Assembly (NCBI RefSeq): GCF_000024005.1
Contig: NC_013132.1
Location: 8,240,001 to 8,304,000, forward strand
Direction of reading: 5' to 3'
Origin: Chitinophaga pinensis DSM 2588
GTDB lineage: Bacteria; Bacteroidota; Bacteroidia; Chitinophagales; Chitinophagaceae
DNA length: 64,000 bases
Both the position numbers and the translations under genes were made by a program. The stretch's first letter is position 1. Each line of letters opens with the position of its first letter. The notes below the pieces were generated by a model, which did no database searches, had not been told where the DNA came from, and saw nothing but the letters and a program-made list of their open reading frames with translations. Of the stretch, positions 23,409 to 32,416 are shown one piece after another.

Positions 23409-23762
23409 TCAGGCGCGTTTATCGATCAGGCTGGGGCCTTTCAGGTGAGCGGCCTTCACCTGTAACCAGGAAATATAAGCATTGGCATCTTCCGGTTCCT
23501 CGATCCGGGAATAGAGTTCTATACCGTCGTCCAGGGAAGAGAGATTATTTACTTCCGGTACGTTGATGAAACGCCATTCCACCATTTCCTGTCGTTGATT
23601 CCTGAATGCGTATTGTTCCTGTACACCGATCTGGCAGGCACGTCTCCAGGCGTCTTCTCTTGTATCGGCACTGATCAGTCTTAACTGCTCGTCAAATTGA
23701 GGGGTATGATCACCATTACCACTGATGATCCGGTAAACGATTTTAGCTACAAACCACTGCAT
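23409..23762 (-). CDS. DUF4288 domain protein
   Basis: 117 residues from the ATG at 23762 (MQWFVAKIVYRIISGNGDHT). A longer start at 23816 would overlap the end of the LiaF-like gene by 8 bases and adds 18 residues. The sequence fits DUF4288: WFVAKIVYRI, LRLISADTREDAWRRACQIG, VEWRFINVPEV and DGIELYSRIE. No catalytic motif is evident and the role of the family is unknown. It sits between the LiaF-like gene and the LytS kinase on the same strand. Confidence 0.75.
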   Translation of the reverse strand: MQWFVAKIVYRIISGNGDHTPQFDEQLRLISADTREDAWRRACQIGVQEQYAFRNQRQEMVEWRFINVPEVNNLSSLDDGIELYSRIEEPEDANAYISWLQVKAAHLKGPSLIDKRA

Positions 23763-23808
23763 AAAATCTATAATTAAGAAGGTGAAATAAAAGTTAGTCA
23801 GCCATTGA

Positions 23809-24615
23809 TCAGACATAGTTCCTGATCTCCACGCCACCAAAGATGCAGGTACCTCTGAGTACGAAGATCTTTTCGGAGTTGCTGGCATTGGAAAGGAGTT
23901 CTACGGGACGTTTATCGGTCACACCGCCCATGATGACGGTATCCATTTCGATACGCACATCCCAGTTGCTGGGCAGGATGATTTCCACGCCGCCGAAGAT
24001 GCAGGTTACTTCAAACTCGACCCTCTCTTTAAAATCGGCCTGGATCAGGTTATAGTCCGCACCACCGAAGATGGCGGTGACATTAGCGCCTTTGAATTCT
24101 TTAGATACAACGGACCTGTTTTCTCCGCTGAATATGACATTGGATTCGATAAAGTCTTCTGAGGACGTCATTGGCGGCATGACGCGCAGGTCTTTTTTCA
24201 TGGAAGATTCCTGGCGTTTACCGAAGAGGATGGCCAGACCAACGATCACAAAAATGGCGGGCCATATAAAGCGGGTCAGGTCATAGCTCAGCATGAGGTA
24301 ATCTTTGGCGAAGAAGACGGTACCTACCAGCATTACGATCAGACCACCCCAGTTTTTAAACTTACTGGCTGTCCAGAGGATACACCCGATCACGATCAGC
24401 AGCAGCTGCCAGGAGAATACCCACTCAGGCATTGCGAGGTCAAGGCTTCTTAAAAAGAGAAACAGACCAATGAGTATAAAGATCAGGCCTTTGTTGATTC
24501 TGCTGCCTTCCCTGTGCTCGCTTTTCCTTTCGATGCGGCGCTGGCGTCTTTCCGCCTTACGCTGCTGTCTTTCACTTGTCCAGCTATCTCCTTTCGTATA
24601 TTCTTGGTTATCCAT
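23809..24615 (-). CDS. LiaF-like membrane protein (LiaI/LiaF transmembrane plus cell-wall-response domain)
   Basis: 268 residues. A highly charged Arg/Lys/Glu N-terminus (1 to about 40) is followed by four short membrane helices (GLIFILIGLFLFLRSL, WQLLLIVIGCILW, GGLIVMLVGTVFF, FIWPAIFVIVGLAILF). The C-terminal third is a beta-repeat region with three FGG turns: TAIFGGADYNLI, TCIFGGVEIILP and TCIFGGVEIRNYV, the pattern of LiaF and related envelope-stress proteins. In Firmicutes LiaF restrains a sensor kinase. Being first in a run with a LytS kinase and LytTR regulator makes a similar role here plausible. Confidence 0.8.
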   Translation of the reverse strand: MDNQEYTKGDSWTSERQQRKAERRQRRIERKSEHREGSRINKGLIFILIGLFLFLRSLDLAMPEWVFSWQLLLIVIGCILWTASKFKNWGGLIVMLVGTVFFAKDYLMLSYDLTRFIWPAIFVIVGLAILFGKRQESSMKKDLRVMPPMTSSEDFIESNVIFSGENRSVVSKEFKGANVTAIFGGADYNLIQADFKERVEFEVTCIFGGVEIILPSNWDVRIEMDTVIMGGVTDKRPVELLSNASNSEKIFVLRGTCIFGGVEIRNYV

Positions 24616-24636
24616 AAATGTTTAATGTTTACGATA

Positions 24637-24644
24637 CAAACTTA
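24637..24644 (-). promoter_or_regulatory. -7 promoter element of the LiaF-LytS/LytTR run
   Basis: TAAGTTTG on the minus strand, 21 bases upstream of the LiaF-like ATG. No good -33 element seen. Confidence 0.5.
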
Positions 24645-24730
24645 GGAAGAGGGCGTGGGTTCCCGAAGCCCATTTAGGCTAACAGGTTGGAGAGTTCCGG
24701 TAAAAGGCAGGAAAACGCCGGTAAAAAAGA

Positions 24731-25438
24731 TCATTGCAGGATGGTGCGCATTATACCGGCTAATTTACCGGCCCATACAGCCATTCCTTCAGGTGAATAG
24801 TGTAATCCGTCGCTGGCAACCAGTCCGGGATCCTGTGGCGCTTTACGGGTATCGGCAGTGATGTCCAGGTAATGCACCTTAAACTTTCTCGACACGCTTT
24901 TGTTAACCGCATTAAAAGCGTCTATATCTGCTGCAATCTGTTGTCTGTCACGGCCTTCTGCAAAAGGCACGGCGCCCCAGTCAGGGATAGAGAGTACGAC
25001 TACCCTGTCTGAATGGTCAGCAGCGAAGTGGATGGCCTGTTTAAGCAGGCGGGTAAACTCGGTCTTATATTCAGAGACGCTACGGCCGCGGTACTGGTTA
25101 TTGACCCCGATCAGGAGGGTAACGATATTGAAAGTGTCTGTAACGTTGGCTTCTGCGATAGCGGCTTCCAGCTCATCAGTAGTCCAGCCGGTTTTGGCGA
25201 TAATACGCGGAGGAGCGAGGGCAATTCCATCTGCTGCCAGCAGTCTGGCTGTCTGATTAGGAAAACGCTCATTTTCCGGTACGCTTTCGCCAATAGTGTA
25301 GCTGTCGCCCAGGGCGAGATAAGTAAATTGGTTGATAGAAGTATCCTGGGAAGGATGATGACCCGATGTCATAGGGATTTGCTCTTTTTTTGCTCCCAAA
25401 AATAAGAAAAAGAGCATTGAACATAGATAGTAGCCCAT
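24731..25438 (-). CDS. SGNH/GDSL-family hydrolase, exported
   Basis: 235 residues. A hydrophobic start (MGYYLCSMLFFLFLGA) looks like a signal peptide. The SGNH blocks are all visible: block I TYLALGDSYTIGES with the catalytic Ser, the Gly of block II in RIIAKTGWTTDEL, block III LLIGVNNQYRGR with Asn, and block V ASDGLHYSPEG with Asp and His. Such enzymes are lipases, esterases or carbohydrate deacetylases; the substrate cannot be read from sequence. It diverges from icd. Confidence 0.88.
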   Translation of the reverse strand: MGYYLCSMLFFLFLGAKKEQIPMTSGHHPSQDTSINQFTYLALGDSYTIGESVPENERFPNQTARLLAADGIALAPPRIIAKTGWTTDELEAAIAEANVTDTFNIVTLLIGVNNQYRGRSVSEYKTEFTRLLKQAIHFAADHSDRVVVLSIPDWGAVPFAEGRDRQQIAADIDAFNAVNKSVSRKFKVHYLDITADTRKAPQDPGLVASDGLHYSPEGMAVWAGKLAGIMRTILQ

Positions 25439-25456
25439 AAGATGTGTGTTATTCCG

Positions 25457-25464
25457 TACCTTTG
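25457..25464 (+). promoter_or_regulatory. -7 promoter element of the first isocitrate dehydrogenase
   Basis: TACCTTTG, exact TAnnTTTG, 44 bases before the ATG. The -33 region is not recognisable. Confidence 0.55.
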
Positions 25465-25508
25465 CGCTCGATTAATATAAATTACGAAACTCGTAAAGAA
25501 ACTGTTTT

Positions 25509-26774
25509 ATGCCGGCAGAAAAAATATCAATGACCAATGGCCAGTTACAGGTGCCCAATGAACCGATTATTCCTTTTATTGAAGGTGACGGAATTGGACC
25601 CGATATCTGGCAGGCCAGTGTGCGTGTGTTTGACGCCGCTGTTGAAAAGGCCTACGGTGGAAAAAGAAAGATAGAATGGAAAGAAGTGCTGGCTGGAGAG
25701 AAAGCATTCCAGCAGACAGGTGAGTGGCTGCCAAAAGCGACACTGGAAGCATTCAAGGAATACCTGGTTTCCATCAAAGGACCTTTATCTACACCGGTAG
25801 GTGGCGGTATCCGTTCCCTGAACGTAGCAATGCGCCAGGAACTGGACCTATATGCCTGTGTACGCCCTGTACGTTGGTTTGATAAAGTACCTTCTCCTGT
25901 AAAACATCCGGAAAAGGTAGACATGGTGATCTTCCGTGAGAATACTGAAGATATCTATGCCGGTATAGAATATATGTACGGAACACCGGAAGCTGAAAAG
26001 CTGCTGAACTTCCTGCAGAACGAAATGGGTGTTAAAAAGATCCGTTTCCCGGAAACTTCTTCCCTGGGTATCAAACCAGTGTCCAAAGAAGGTACTGAAA
26101 GGCTGGTTCGCGCCGCGCTGAAATATGCGATTGAGCAGAAACTGCCTTCCCTGACCCTGGTACACAAAGGTAATATCATGAAATTCACCGAAGGTGGTTT
26201 CAAGAACTGGGGCTATGAACTGGCAGCACGCGAGTTTGGTGAGCAGGTATATACCTGGGAACAGTGGGAAGCCACTAAAAAGGCAAGCGGCGAAGACGAA
26301 GCGAATAAAGAACTGAATGTAGCCATTGCACATAAAAAACTGATCGTAAAAGACGTTATCGCGGATAACTTCCTGCAGCAGATCCTGCTGGCGCCACAGG
26401 ATTACTCCGTAGTAGCTACCCTGAACCTGAACGGTGACTATATCTCCGATGCGCTTGCTGCTGCAGTAGGTGGTATTGGTATCGCGCCGGGCGCTAATAT
26501 TAACTACCTGACCGGCCACGCTGTGTTCGAAGCAACCCACGGTACTGCACCACGCTTCGCTAACACTAATACTATGAACCCAAGCTCCGTTATACTGAGT
26601 GGTGTAATGATGCTGGAATACATGGGCTGGAAAGAAGCTGCCGATATCATTGTACACGGCCTCAGCACTGCGATTGCACGCAAACGTGTGACAATCGACT
26701 TCTACAAGCTGATGGACGATGCGACACTGGTAAAAACCAGCGAGTTTGCAGATGAAATCATCAAGCACCTGTAA
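25509..26774 (+). CDS. icd: Isocitrate dehydrogenase, bacterial (type I) form
   Basis: 421 residues, matching E. coli-type Icd. It converts isocitrate to 2-oxoglutarate and CO2 in the TCA cycle. Seen motifs: [34 protein letters not shown] with the substrate Ser and Arg, [31 protein letters not shown] with the catalytic Lys, [18 protein letters not shown] with metal Asp, and ATHGTAPRF. The five positions that in E. coli set NADP preference (K344, Y345, V351, Y391, R395) read R349, F350, M356, I396 and K400 here, so the cofactor is not certain. A second, unrelated-subfamily enzyme follows directly. Confidence 0.95.
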   Translation: MPAEKISMTNGQLQVPNEPIIPFIEGDGIGPDIWQASVRVFDAAVEKAYGGKRKIEWKEVLAGEKAFQQTGEWLPKATLEAFKEYLVSIKGPLSTPVGGGIRSLNVAMRQELDLYACVRPVRWFDKVPSPVKHPEKVDMVIFRENTEDIYAGIEYMYGTPEAEKLLNFLQNEMGVKKIRFPETSSLGIKPVSKEGTERLVRAALKYAIEQKLPSLTLVHKGNIMKFTEGGFKNWGYELAAREFGEQVYTWEQWEATKKASGEDEANKELNVAIAHKKLIVKDVIADNFLQQILLAPQDYSVVATLNLNGDYISDALAAAVGGIGIAPGANINYLTGHAVFEATHGTAPRFANTNTMNPSSVILSGVMMLEYMGWKEAADIIVHGLSTAIARKRVTIDFYKLMDDATLVKTSEFADEIIKHL

Positions 26775-26798
26775 CCCTACCGGTTACGCAACATAGTT

Positions 26799-26886
26799 AG
26801 TTCCGCTTTTCAAAGTGTCGGTTGACAGACAGATTCATTTTTTTGTAAAAGAAATCCTGTCTACCCCCACTGTGGAAAGCGGAACT
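26799..26886 (+). promoter_or_regulatory. Long inverted repeat in the leader of the second isocitrate dehydrogenase
   Basis: AGTTCCGCTTTTCA (26799-26812) and TGGAAAGCGGAACT (26873-26886) pair with one mismatch. Inside, AGACAG (26827-26832) pairs with CTGTCT (26857-26862). It may terminate or attenuate transcription between the two dehydrogenase genes, or bind a regulator. Confidence 0.55.
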
Positions 26887-26963
26887 TGTAAATTATAACC
26901 GGTTATCGTATATTTCACGATTATCACATGAACACTCGTATCTAATTAAAAATCAAAGTCGAA

Positions 26964-28196
26964 ATGGCAGAAAAAATCAAAGTCGCCAACCCGGTGGTTG
27001 AACTGGATGGGGATGAAATGACACGAATTATCTGGAAATTCATTAAAGATAAACTGATCCTTCCTTACCTGGAAGTTGATATCAAATACTATGACCTTGG
27101 CATGGAACACCGTGACGCCACAGACGATCAGGTTACCATCGATGCAGCAAATGCAATCAGGGAAATCGGCGTTGGTATCAAATGTGCCACTATCACTCCG
27201 GATGAAGAACGCGTAAAGGAATTCAACCTGAAACAGATGTGGAAATCTCCAAACGGTACTATCCGTAACATCCTGGACGGTACTGTATTCCGCGAGCCAA
27301 TCGTAACCCAGAACGTACCACGTCTGGTGCCAAACTGGACTGCTCCTATCTGTATCGGTCGTCACGCATTTGGTGATCAGTACCGTGCAACCGACTTCGT
27401 AACAAAAGGTAAAGGTAAACTGACCATCAAGTTCGAAGGCGAAGACGGAGAAGTAATCGAGCGCGAAGTATTCAACTTCAAAGGCGACGGCGTTGCCCTG
27501 GCGATGTACAACACTGACGAGTCTATCAAAGGATTCGCACGTGCATGTTTCAACCAGGCACTGATGAAAAAATGGCCGCTGTACCTGAGCACTAAGAACA
27601 CCATCCTGAAAAAATATGATGGCCGTTTCAAAGATATTTTCGAAGAAATCTACCAGAACGAATTCAAAGCTGAATTCCAGAAAGCTGGCCTGACCTATGA
27701 GCACCGTCTGATCGATGACATGGTTGCGAGCGCGCTGAAATGGAACGGTAACTTCGTATGGGCTTGTAAAAACTACGATGGCGACGTACAGTCTGACACC
27801 GTAGCGCAAGGTTTCGGTTCACTGGGTCTGATGACCTCTACCCTGATCACTCCTGATGGTTCCGTAATGGAAGCTGAAGCAGCTCACGGTACTGTAACCC
27901 GTCACTACCGCGATCACCAGGCTGGTAAACCAACTTCCACTAACCCGATCGCTTCCATCTTCGCATGGACCCGTGGTCTGGAATTCCGTGGTCGTCTGGA
28001 TAAAAACCAGGAACTGATCGATTTCTGTCACGCACTGGAAGCTGTTTGTGTCGAAACAGTTGAAAGCGGCAAGATGACAAAAGATCTGGCAGTTTGTATT
28101 CACGGTAATAAAGTTGAGCACGGAAAACATTATCTTTATACAGAAGAGTTCCTGCAGGAACTGGATAATGCACTGAAAGCAAAACTGGCAAAGTAA
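26964..28196 (+). CDS. NADP-dependent isocitrate dehydrogenase, type II (eukaryote-like) form
   Basis: 410 residues, very close in layout to human IDH1/IDH2 and unlike the enzyme just upstream. Landmarks: [56 protein letters not shown] with the substrate-binding Ser and Arg, [33 protein letters not shown] with metal Asp, [15 protein letters not shown] with the NADP-binding His and Arg, and [16 protein letters not shown]. All look intact. It performs the same reaction, with clear NADP preference in this subfamily. A strong terminator follows. Confidence 0.95.
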   Translation: MAEKIKVANPVVELDGDEMTRIIWKFIKDKLILPYLEVDIKYYDLGMEHRDATDDQVTIDAANAIREIGVGIKCATITPDEERVKEFNLKQMWKSPNGTIRNILDGTVFREPIVTQNVPRLVPNWTAPICIGRHAFGDQYRATDFVTKGKGKLTIKFEGEDGEVIEREVFNFKGDGVALAMYNTDESIKGFARACFNQALMKKWPLYLSTKNTILKKYDGRFKDIFEEIYQNEFKAEFQKAGLTYEHRLIDDMVASALKWNGNFVWACKNYDGDVQSDTVAQGFGSLGLMTSTLITPDGSVMEAEAAHGTVTRHYRDHQAGKPTSTNPIASIFAWTRGLEFRGRLDKNQELIDFCHALEAVCVETVESGKMTKDLAVCIHGNKVEHGKHYLYTEEFLQELDNALKAKLAK

Positions 28197-28224
28197 GTAC
28201 ACGTACGTAATACTGATATAAGCA

Positions 28225-28258
28225 AAGGGCCTTGCAATATGCAAGGCCCTTATTTTTT
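28225..28258 (+). terminator. Terminator after the second isocitrate dehydrogenase
   Basis: AAGGGCCTTGC-AATAT-GCAAGGCCCTT, a perfect 11-base stem, then ATTTTTT. Confidence 0.92.
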
Positions 28259-28328
28259 ACTTACGATCTATTCTACAGGCAATCCAACCAGGGTGTTTCA
28301 CTGCCAGCTTACTGACCTGATTCAATGG
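28257..28328 (-). pseudogene. Relic of the 3' end of a second aldo/keto reductase gene
   Basis: The minus strand just past the stop of the aldo/keto reductase gene encodes NQVSKLAVKHPGWIACR, then IDRK and TAA. The intact gene ends with DEVSKLGVEYPGWIANR, then RDRR and TAA. 13 of the last 21 residues are the same and the others are mild changes, and the stop is in the same place. The open frame does not extend into a full gene. This is a leftover of a tandem duplication in which the second copy lost all but its last two dozen codons. Confidence 0.8.
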
Positions 28329-28344
28329 CTTACAGAATAATAAT

Positions 28345-29361
28345 TTACCTGCGGTCCCTCCGATTGGCAATCCAACCCGGATATTCCACTCCCAGCTTGC
28401 TGACTTCATCCAACTGCTTTAATTCCTCTGGTGTCAGGGTTACGTCTACCGCTCCCAGATTGTCCTCCAGCTGAGACATCTTATTGGCGCCGATGATCAC
28501 ACTACTTACCGCTGGCTGATGTAACAACCAGGCCAGCGACAATTGAGCAACTGTTGTTCCTTTATCTGCCGCCATCACATGTAATACATCCAGTATATTG
28601 AAAGCCCGCGCTGTATCTACCGGGATAAAGGAGTGATGCTGATAACGGCCTGCTTCTTCCGTCTCACCATTCCGCTGGTATTTACCACTCAGCAGTCCGG
28701 CACACAGCGGACTCCATACCATCAGCCCTACGTTCTGATCTAATAACGCAGGCACCACATCTCTTTCCAGTTCTCTTGTTGCAATGGAATAATGTGACTG
28801 CATAGATATATAGCTATGCAGGCCATGCTTATCGGAAACAGCCAGCGCCTTCATCATGTACCAGGCCATGTGATTACTGCCACCAATGTATCTTACCTTA
28901 CCACTAGTGATCAGGTCTTCCATGGCCCTCAATGTCTCTTCCAACGGCACCAGCGGATCCCAGTTGTGCGCCTGGTACAGATCGATGTAGTCAGTCCGGA
29001 GACGTTTCAGACTGGCTTCTACCTGTTGCATGATGTGTTTACGGGATAATCCCTGGTCATTTACACCTTTACCGGTTGGAGCGCAAACCTTTGTAGCCAG
29101 TACCAGGTCGTCCCGTTTCAACCCCAGGTTCCGGATAGCCTGGCCGGTCAGTTCTTCGGACCTCCCTTCGGCATATATATTGGCAGTATCTATAAAATTG
29201 ATACCCGCTTCTACAGCCCGTTTGATCTGTTCGTCGACAGCTGGTTGTTCCAGTGTACCGACCATTTCATAAACACCCTTTCCTTTTCCTCCAAAGGTCA
29301 TGGTACCCAGACAGAGTGTGGAGACCATTAATCCGGAGTTGCCTAATACCTTGTATTTCAT
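28345..29361 (-). CDS. Aldo/keto reductase
   Basis: 338 residues, a TIM-barrel oxidoreductase using NADPH. The catalytic tetrad is visible: Asp and Tyr in FIDTANIYAEGRSEE, Lys in DDLVLATKVCAP, His in DYIDLYQAHNWDP. The coenzyme end is VIIGANKMSQLEDNLGA. Sequence style fits the AKR11/YghZ-like or general stress group (potassium channel beta-subunit-like), but the substrate is unknown. A relic of a second copy lies directly after its stop, and an AraC regulator lies upstream on the same strand after 308 bases. Confidence 0.92.
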   Translation of the reverse strand: MKYKVLGNSGLMVSTLCLGTMTFGGKGKGVYEMVGTLEQPAVDEQIKRAVEAGINFIDTANIYAEGRSEELTGQAIRNLGLKRDDLVLATKVCAPTGKGVNDQGLSRKHIMQQVEASLKRLRTDYIDLYQAHNWDPLVPLEETLRAMEDLITSGKVRYIGGSNHMAWYMMKALAVSDKHGLHSYISMQSHYSIATRELERDVVPALLDQNVGLMVWSPLCAGLLSGKYQRNGETEEAGRYQHHSFIPVDTARAFNILDVLHVMAADKGTTVAQLSLAWLLHQPAVSSVIIGANKMSQLEDNLGAVDVTLTPEELKQLDEVSKLGVEYPGWIANRRDRR

Positions 29362-29669
29362 TTGATATGATTAAAGTGATGGAGAATGCAAAGGTATCTG
29401 GAGGAGGAATGGTAAAAGAGCCGGGGTCAAAGAAATAAGTACGAAATTCAAAGAATGAAATAAGATGATCTTGCGGGTGGGCACATAGCTGCGTATTATC
29501 TCAGCGTAGCACTATCTGGAACGGAACACCTATTCACAGTAACGAAGAAACACGACAAGTTGCCTGACTGCCGGTAAGCGCACAGTTATGCACATTTTTC
29601 AAAAGAATACCCGTATAGAACGAACACAGGACTAATGTTGCCAACGGTTTTTTTTTTCAGTAATACCGA
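29362..29669. other. Intergenic region with the aldo/keto reductase promoter
   Basis: TACCTTTG on the minus strand at 29389-29396 is a good -7 element for the aldo/keto reductase. The rest holds no ORF, hairpin or repeat I can support. Confidence 0.5.
29389..29396 (-). promoter_or_regulatory. -7 promoter element of the aldo/keto reductase gene
   Basis: TACCTTTG, exact TAnnTTTG, 27 bases upstream of the ATG. Confidence 0.55.
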
Positions 29670-30563
29670 CTACTTTCTCATGCTGAGCGGTGTCATCCCT
29701 ACATTTTTCTTGAAGAAATTATTAAAATGATTCGGGTACTCAAACCCCAGGCTATAGCCGATATCCGCAATACTCCAGTCAGTATGCTTCAGCAATGCTT
29801 TTGCTTCATTTAACAGCCGGTCTGTGATATGGGTAGTCGTAGATTTTCCCGTCACTTCCTTTACAGCAAAATTGAGGTGATTCACATGTATTGATAACGC
29901 CGCTGCATAGTCGCCGGCTCTTCTAAGCGCAAGCGTGCGCTGGGGAGATTCAATCGGAAACTGTCTTTCCAATAACTCAATAAACAGCGATGCAATCCTT
30001 TCATTTGCATTCCGATGCCTGGCTCCATTGAGGGCGGGTTGCATCTTCATCGCCTCGTGCGTAATCAGCTGAATATAATTCCGGATGATATCGTACTTAT
30101 ACACATATTCTGAGGCTGCTTCAGCGATCATTTTGTCAAACAGTCCGCGGAAGATAACCAGTTGCGCCTGATCAGGAAAGAAAACATTATCCCCTCCTAC
30201 CCTGAACAATGGTGATTCCTGTAAACTTTCAGCCCGCTCCCCTGTCTTAAGGAACTGCTCCGTAAATACACACCAGTATCCACAACGGTTTTCGTCTTCC
30301 GTTTCAAATGAATAAGGTACTAAAGGATTGGAAAATATAATCGCAGGCTGTTCCCTGCTGATATGTACAGTTCTGTCGGCAAAATGGAGTTTGCTTTCAC
30401 CAATGATGATCCAGACCTTGAAATAATCTCTCCGGTGATAAGGCAGGGAAATCGGTGCACTCGTTACCTCATAATAAGCCACATTCACATCCGGAGGTGT
30501 GTTATTATGAAAAACCGGCATGCCTGCCCTTACCTTTTCTGCTATTGAGAGATTTTCTGACAT
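29670..30563 (-). CDS. AraC-family transcriptional regulator
   Basis: 297 residues. The N-terminal part (about 15-170) has the cupin-like AraC ligand-binding look: ISLPYHRRDYFKVWIIIGES and QPAIIFSNPLVPYSFE. The C-terminal two-helix-turn-helix domain is HVNHLNFAVKEVTGKSTTTHITDRLLNEAKALL and IADIGYSLGFEYPNHFNNFFKKNVGMTPLSMR in consecutive pieces, with the family signature intact. It lies next to the aldo/keto reductase in the same direction, so that gene is a possible target. Confidence 0.9.
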   Translation of the reverse strand: MSENLSIAEKVRAGMPVFHNNTPPDVNVAYYEVTSAPISLPYHRRDYFKVWIIIGESKLHFADRTVHISREQPAIIFSNPLVPYSFETEDENRCGYWCVFTEQFLKTGERAESLQESPLFRVGGDNVFFPDQAQLVIFRGLFDKMIAEAASEYVYKYDIIRNYIQLITHEAMKMQPALNGARHRNANERIASLFIELLERQFPIESPQRTLALRRAGDYAAALSIHVNHLNFAVKEVTGKSTTTHITDRLLNEAKALLKHTDWSIADIGYSLGFEYPNHFNNFFKKNVGMTPLSMRK

Positions 30564-30591
30564 CCCATAAAGGTACGAAAATCAAATATCC

Positions 30592-32253
30592 TTATCGCTT
30601 CATCTGTTTCCGCAGAATCCTGTCTTCTCCATAGATATCTTCATGTAACACCAGACGGCCATCCCTGCCTTCTGCTGTAAAATACCGGAAGTAAATAGGT
30701 ACGGAATGCTGGATATCGATCTGTTTCTTATCTCCGTTGGCCAGCCATCTGCGCATACTATCCCTCGGGTGACGGGTATCATCCTTGGTCAGGTACATTG
30801 ACAGACTATCCCATTGCTGCACACGTACGCAGCCATGGCTGAGCGCACGGTAGGAATTGGCAAACAGTCCGCGGGCATTGGTATCGTGCAGGTAAACGGC
30901 ATATTTGTTCATGAAATTGAACTTCATGATACCGAGTGAGTTCTCAATACCATCCATCTGGCGGAGTACATAAGGGAAGTAATTCTTACTGAGTTTACTC
31001 CATTTCACGCTATCCGGACTGATCGCATTACCATGTGAGTCGATGATCTCCAGATTCTTTTTTGCCAGGTAGGCCCGATCTCTCTGAATGGCAGGCAGCA
31101 TTTCCTTGATAGTAATACTGAAAGGCACCCTCCAGTAAGGATACATCACGAAATTGGTCATACGGGAGTTAAGCAATGGCGTGCGGGTACGGGGAGCGCC
31201 GACAATAACCTTGGAGGTTACCGCCACGGTGCCACTATCCACCAGCTCCATACGGTAGCCAGGTACATTGACCATGATATAACGTTGCGGCAAAGTATCG
31301 GGGAGTTTGCGCCAGCGGTCCATATTCAGGGCCACCTGCACTTCCCAGTCGGCAAAAGTCTTATTCATGGTCTGAATAGTCTTTTTACCTGCCTGTCCGT
31401 CCTCATACATGTTAAACTCTTTCTGGAAAGCCCTGATCCCCTTTTTCAGGAGGGAAGTATCCGAACTGTGACCACCGGAGGTATCCAGGTGTCCGCTCTG
31501 TACGAGACGGTTAATCAGCAGCTGGCGGTAACCGGCTGTATCGGTATAGGTCAGCGGCAGAGAATCCCACTTCATTTCGCTGTACTTGCCTTTGAAGTTG
31601 ACCCAGGCCGATTTCAGTAATTGATAGCCATTATGCTGCGGTTCCTGCGCCCTCAGGGTAGGGCCGATAATGTGCTGATGCAATGCCGAGTTCAGGTAAT
31701 TAGCCAGCAGGGTATCTGAATAAACAGAGTCCTTGCGCAGCGTGATACTGTCCCGTGGACCTGTACCAAAACGCAGGTGCATAGCCATTTTCATAAATGC
31801 GTCCGTCATCAGCAGATCTACCTGTGCCCAGAGTGTTGCATCTTTTTTGGCATTGGCATCTTCACGGATACGTTTCATCGCCTGATCCAGCGCTACGCTG
31901 TGATAATCGGCTGGCAGCAGTCCTGATTCTTCTGCATGTATTATATAGTAATACATGGAGTCAGCCTGACCATCCAGCACGCCGTTAGACGACCATACAG
32001 GATTGTTGTTTGTCTGCTGATAGAAATAGTTCAGCGCCCCGCTGCGAAGCGCAGGTACACTATCCTCCATGACATCCTGGTTATCAGCAATATACTCAAG
32101 ACGTTCTATAATATTTTCCGGTATAACTTCACTTAACTGACGTATGTCACCTACAATTTCTCTGTCCCGGAGCACCCGCTTTCTGTGGCAGGCAAACAAT
32201 GAAAACAATACAACTACAAAAATTAGATTGTCCCTTAGAAAACTATACTTCAT
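30592..32253 (-). CDS. L,D-transpeptidase (YcbB/LdtD-like) lipoprotein
   Basis: 553 residues from the ATG at 32253 (a start three codons upstream is possible). The N-terminus FVVVLFSLFACHRKR is a lipoprotein signal. A YcbB-type N-terminal region and a PG_binding_1 domain (KKGIRAFQKEFNMYEDGQAG) precede the YkuD catalytic domain, which has YPYWRVPFSITIKEMLP and the active-site Cys in ALSHGCVRVQQWDSL. It makes 3-3 cross-links in peptidoglycan or attaches proteins to it, acting in the periplasm. Length and order match LdtD. Confidence 0.92.
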   Translation of the reverse strand: MKYSFLRDNLIFVVVLFSLFACHRKRVLRDREIVGDIRQLSEVIPENIIERLEYIADNQDVMEDSVPALRSGALNYFYQQTNNNPVWSSNGVLDGQADSMYYYIIHAEESGLLPADYHSVALDQAMKRIREDANAKKDATLWAQVDLLMTDAFMKMAMHLRFGTGPRDSITLRKDSVYSDTLLANYLNSALHQHIIGPTLRAQEPQHNGYQLLKSAWVNFKGKYSEMKWDSLPLTYTDTAGYRQLLINRLVQSGHLDTSGGHSSDTSLLKKGIRAFQKEFNMYEDGQAGKKTIQTMNKTFADWEVQVALNMDRWRKLPDTLPQRYIMVNVPGYRMELVDSGTVAVTSKVIVGAPRTRTPLLNSRMTNFVMYPYWRVPFSITIKEMLPAIQRDRAYLAKKNLEIIDSHGNAISPDSVKWSKLSKNYFPYVLRQMDGIENSLGIMKFNFMNKYAVYLHDTNARGLFANSYRALSHGCVRVQQWDSLSMYLTKDDTRHPRDSMRRWLANGDKKQIDIQHSVPIYFRYFTAEGRDGRLVLHEDIYGEDRILRKQMKR

Positions 32254-32351
32254 TGGCGTCAAAACAATGCTTAAAGATATATAATGCTATATACAAAATC
32301 AGAAAATATATTGTTTAACGTTAGCAATTGCCGCGCCAGATTCAACAATAA

Positions 32352-32378
32352 CAAAAAGGACAGGCATTCGCCTGTCCT
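32352..32378 (-). terminator. Terminator of the metal-handling operon
   Basis: On the minus strand AGGACAGGC-GAAT-GCCTGTCCT, then TTTTTG. It lies 39 bases past the stop of the 23-residue CC peptide. Confidence 0.85.
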
Positions 32379-32416
32379 CCGGAAGAACAACAACTTTACT
32401 AAATAGATTGGAATAG

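Noticed and set aside
25848..26768. A 306-codon open frame antisense to the first isocitrate dehydrogenase
   Set aside because: It has odd, Cys- and Phe-rich composition with no domain, and the sense strand encodes an intact enzyme. Antisense frames of this kind also occur opposite icd2, rpsA, nagB and the sulfite reductase gene, as expected from codon bias.
26946..27809. A 287-codon open frame antisense to the second isocitrate dehydrogenase
   Set aside because: Same reason: it shadows a complete, well-conserved enzyme and has no motif.
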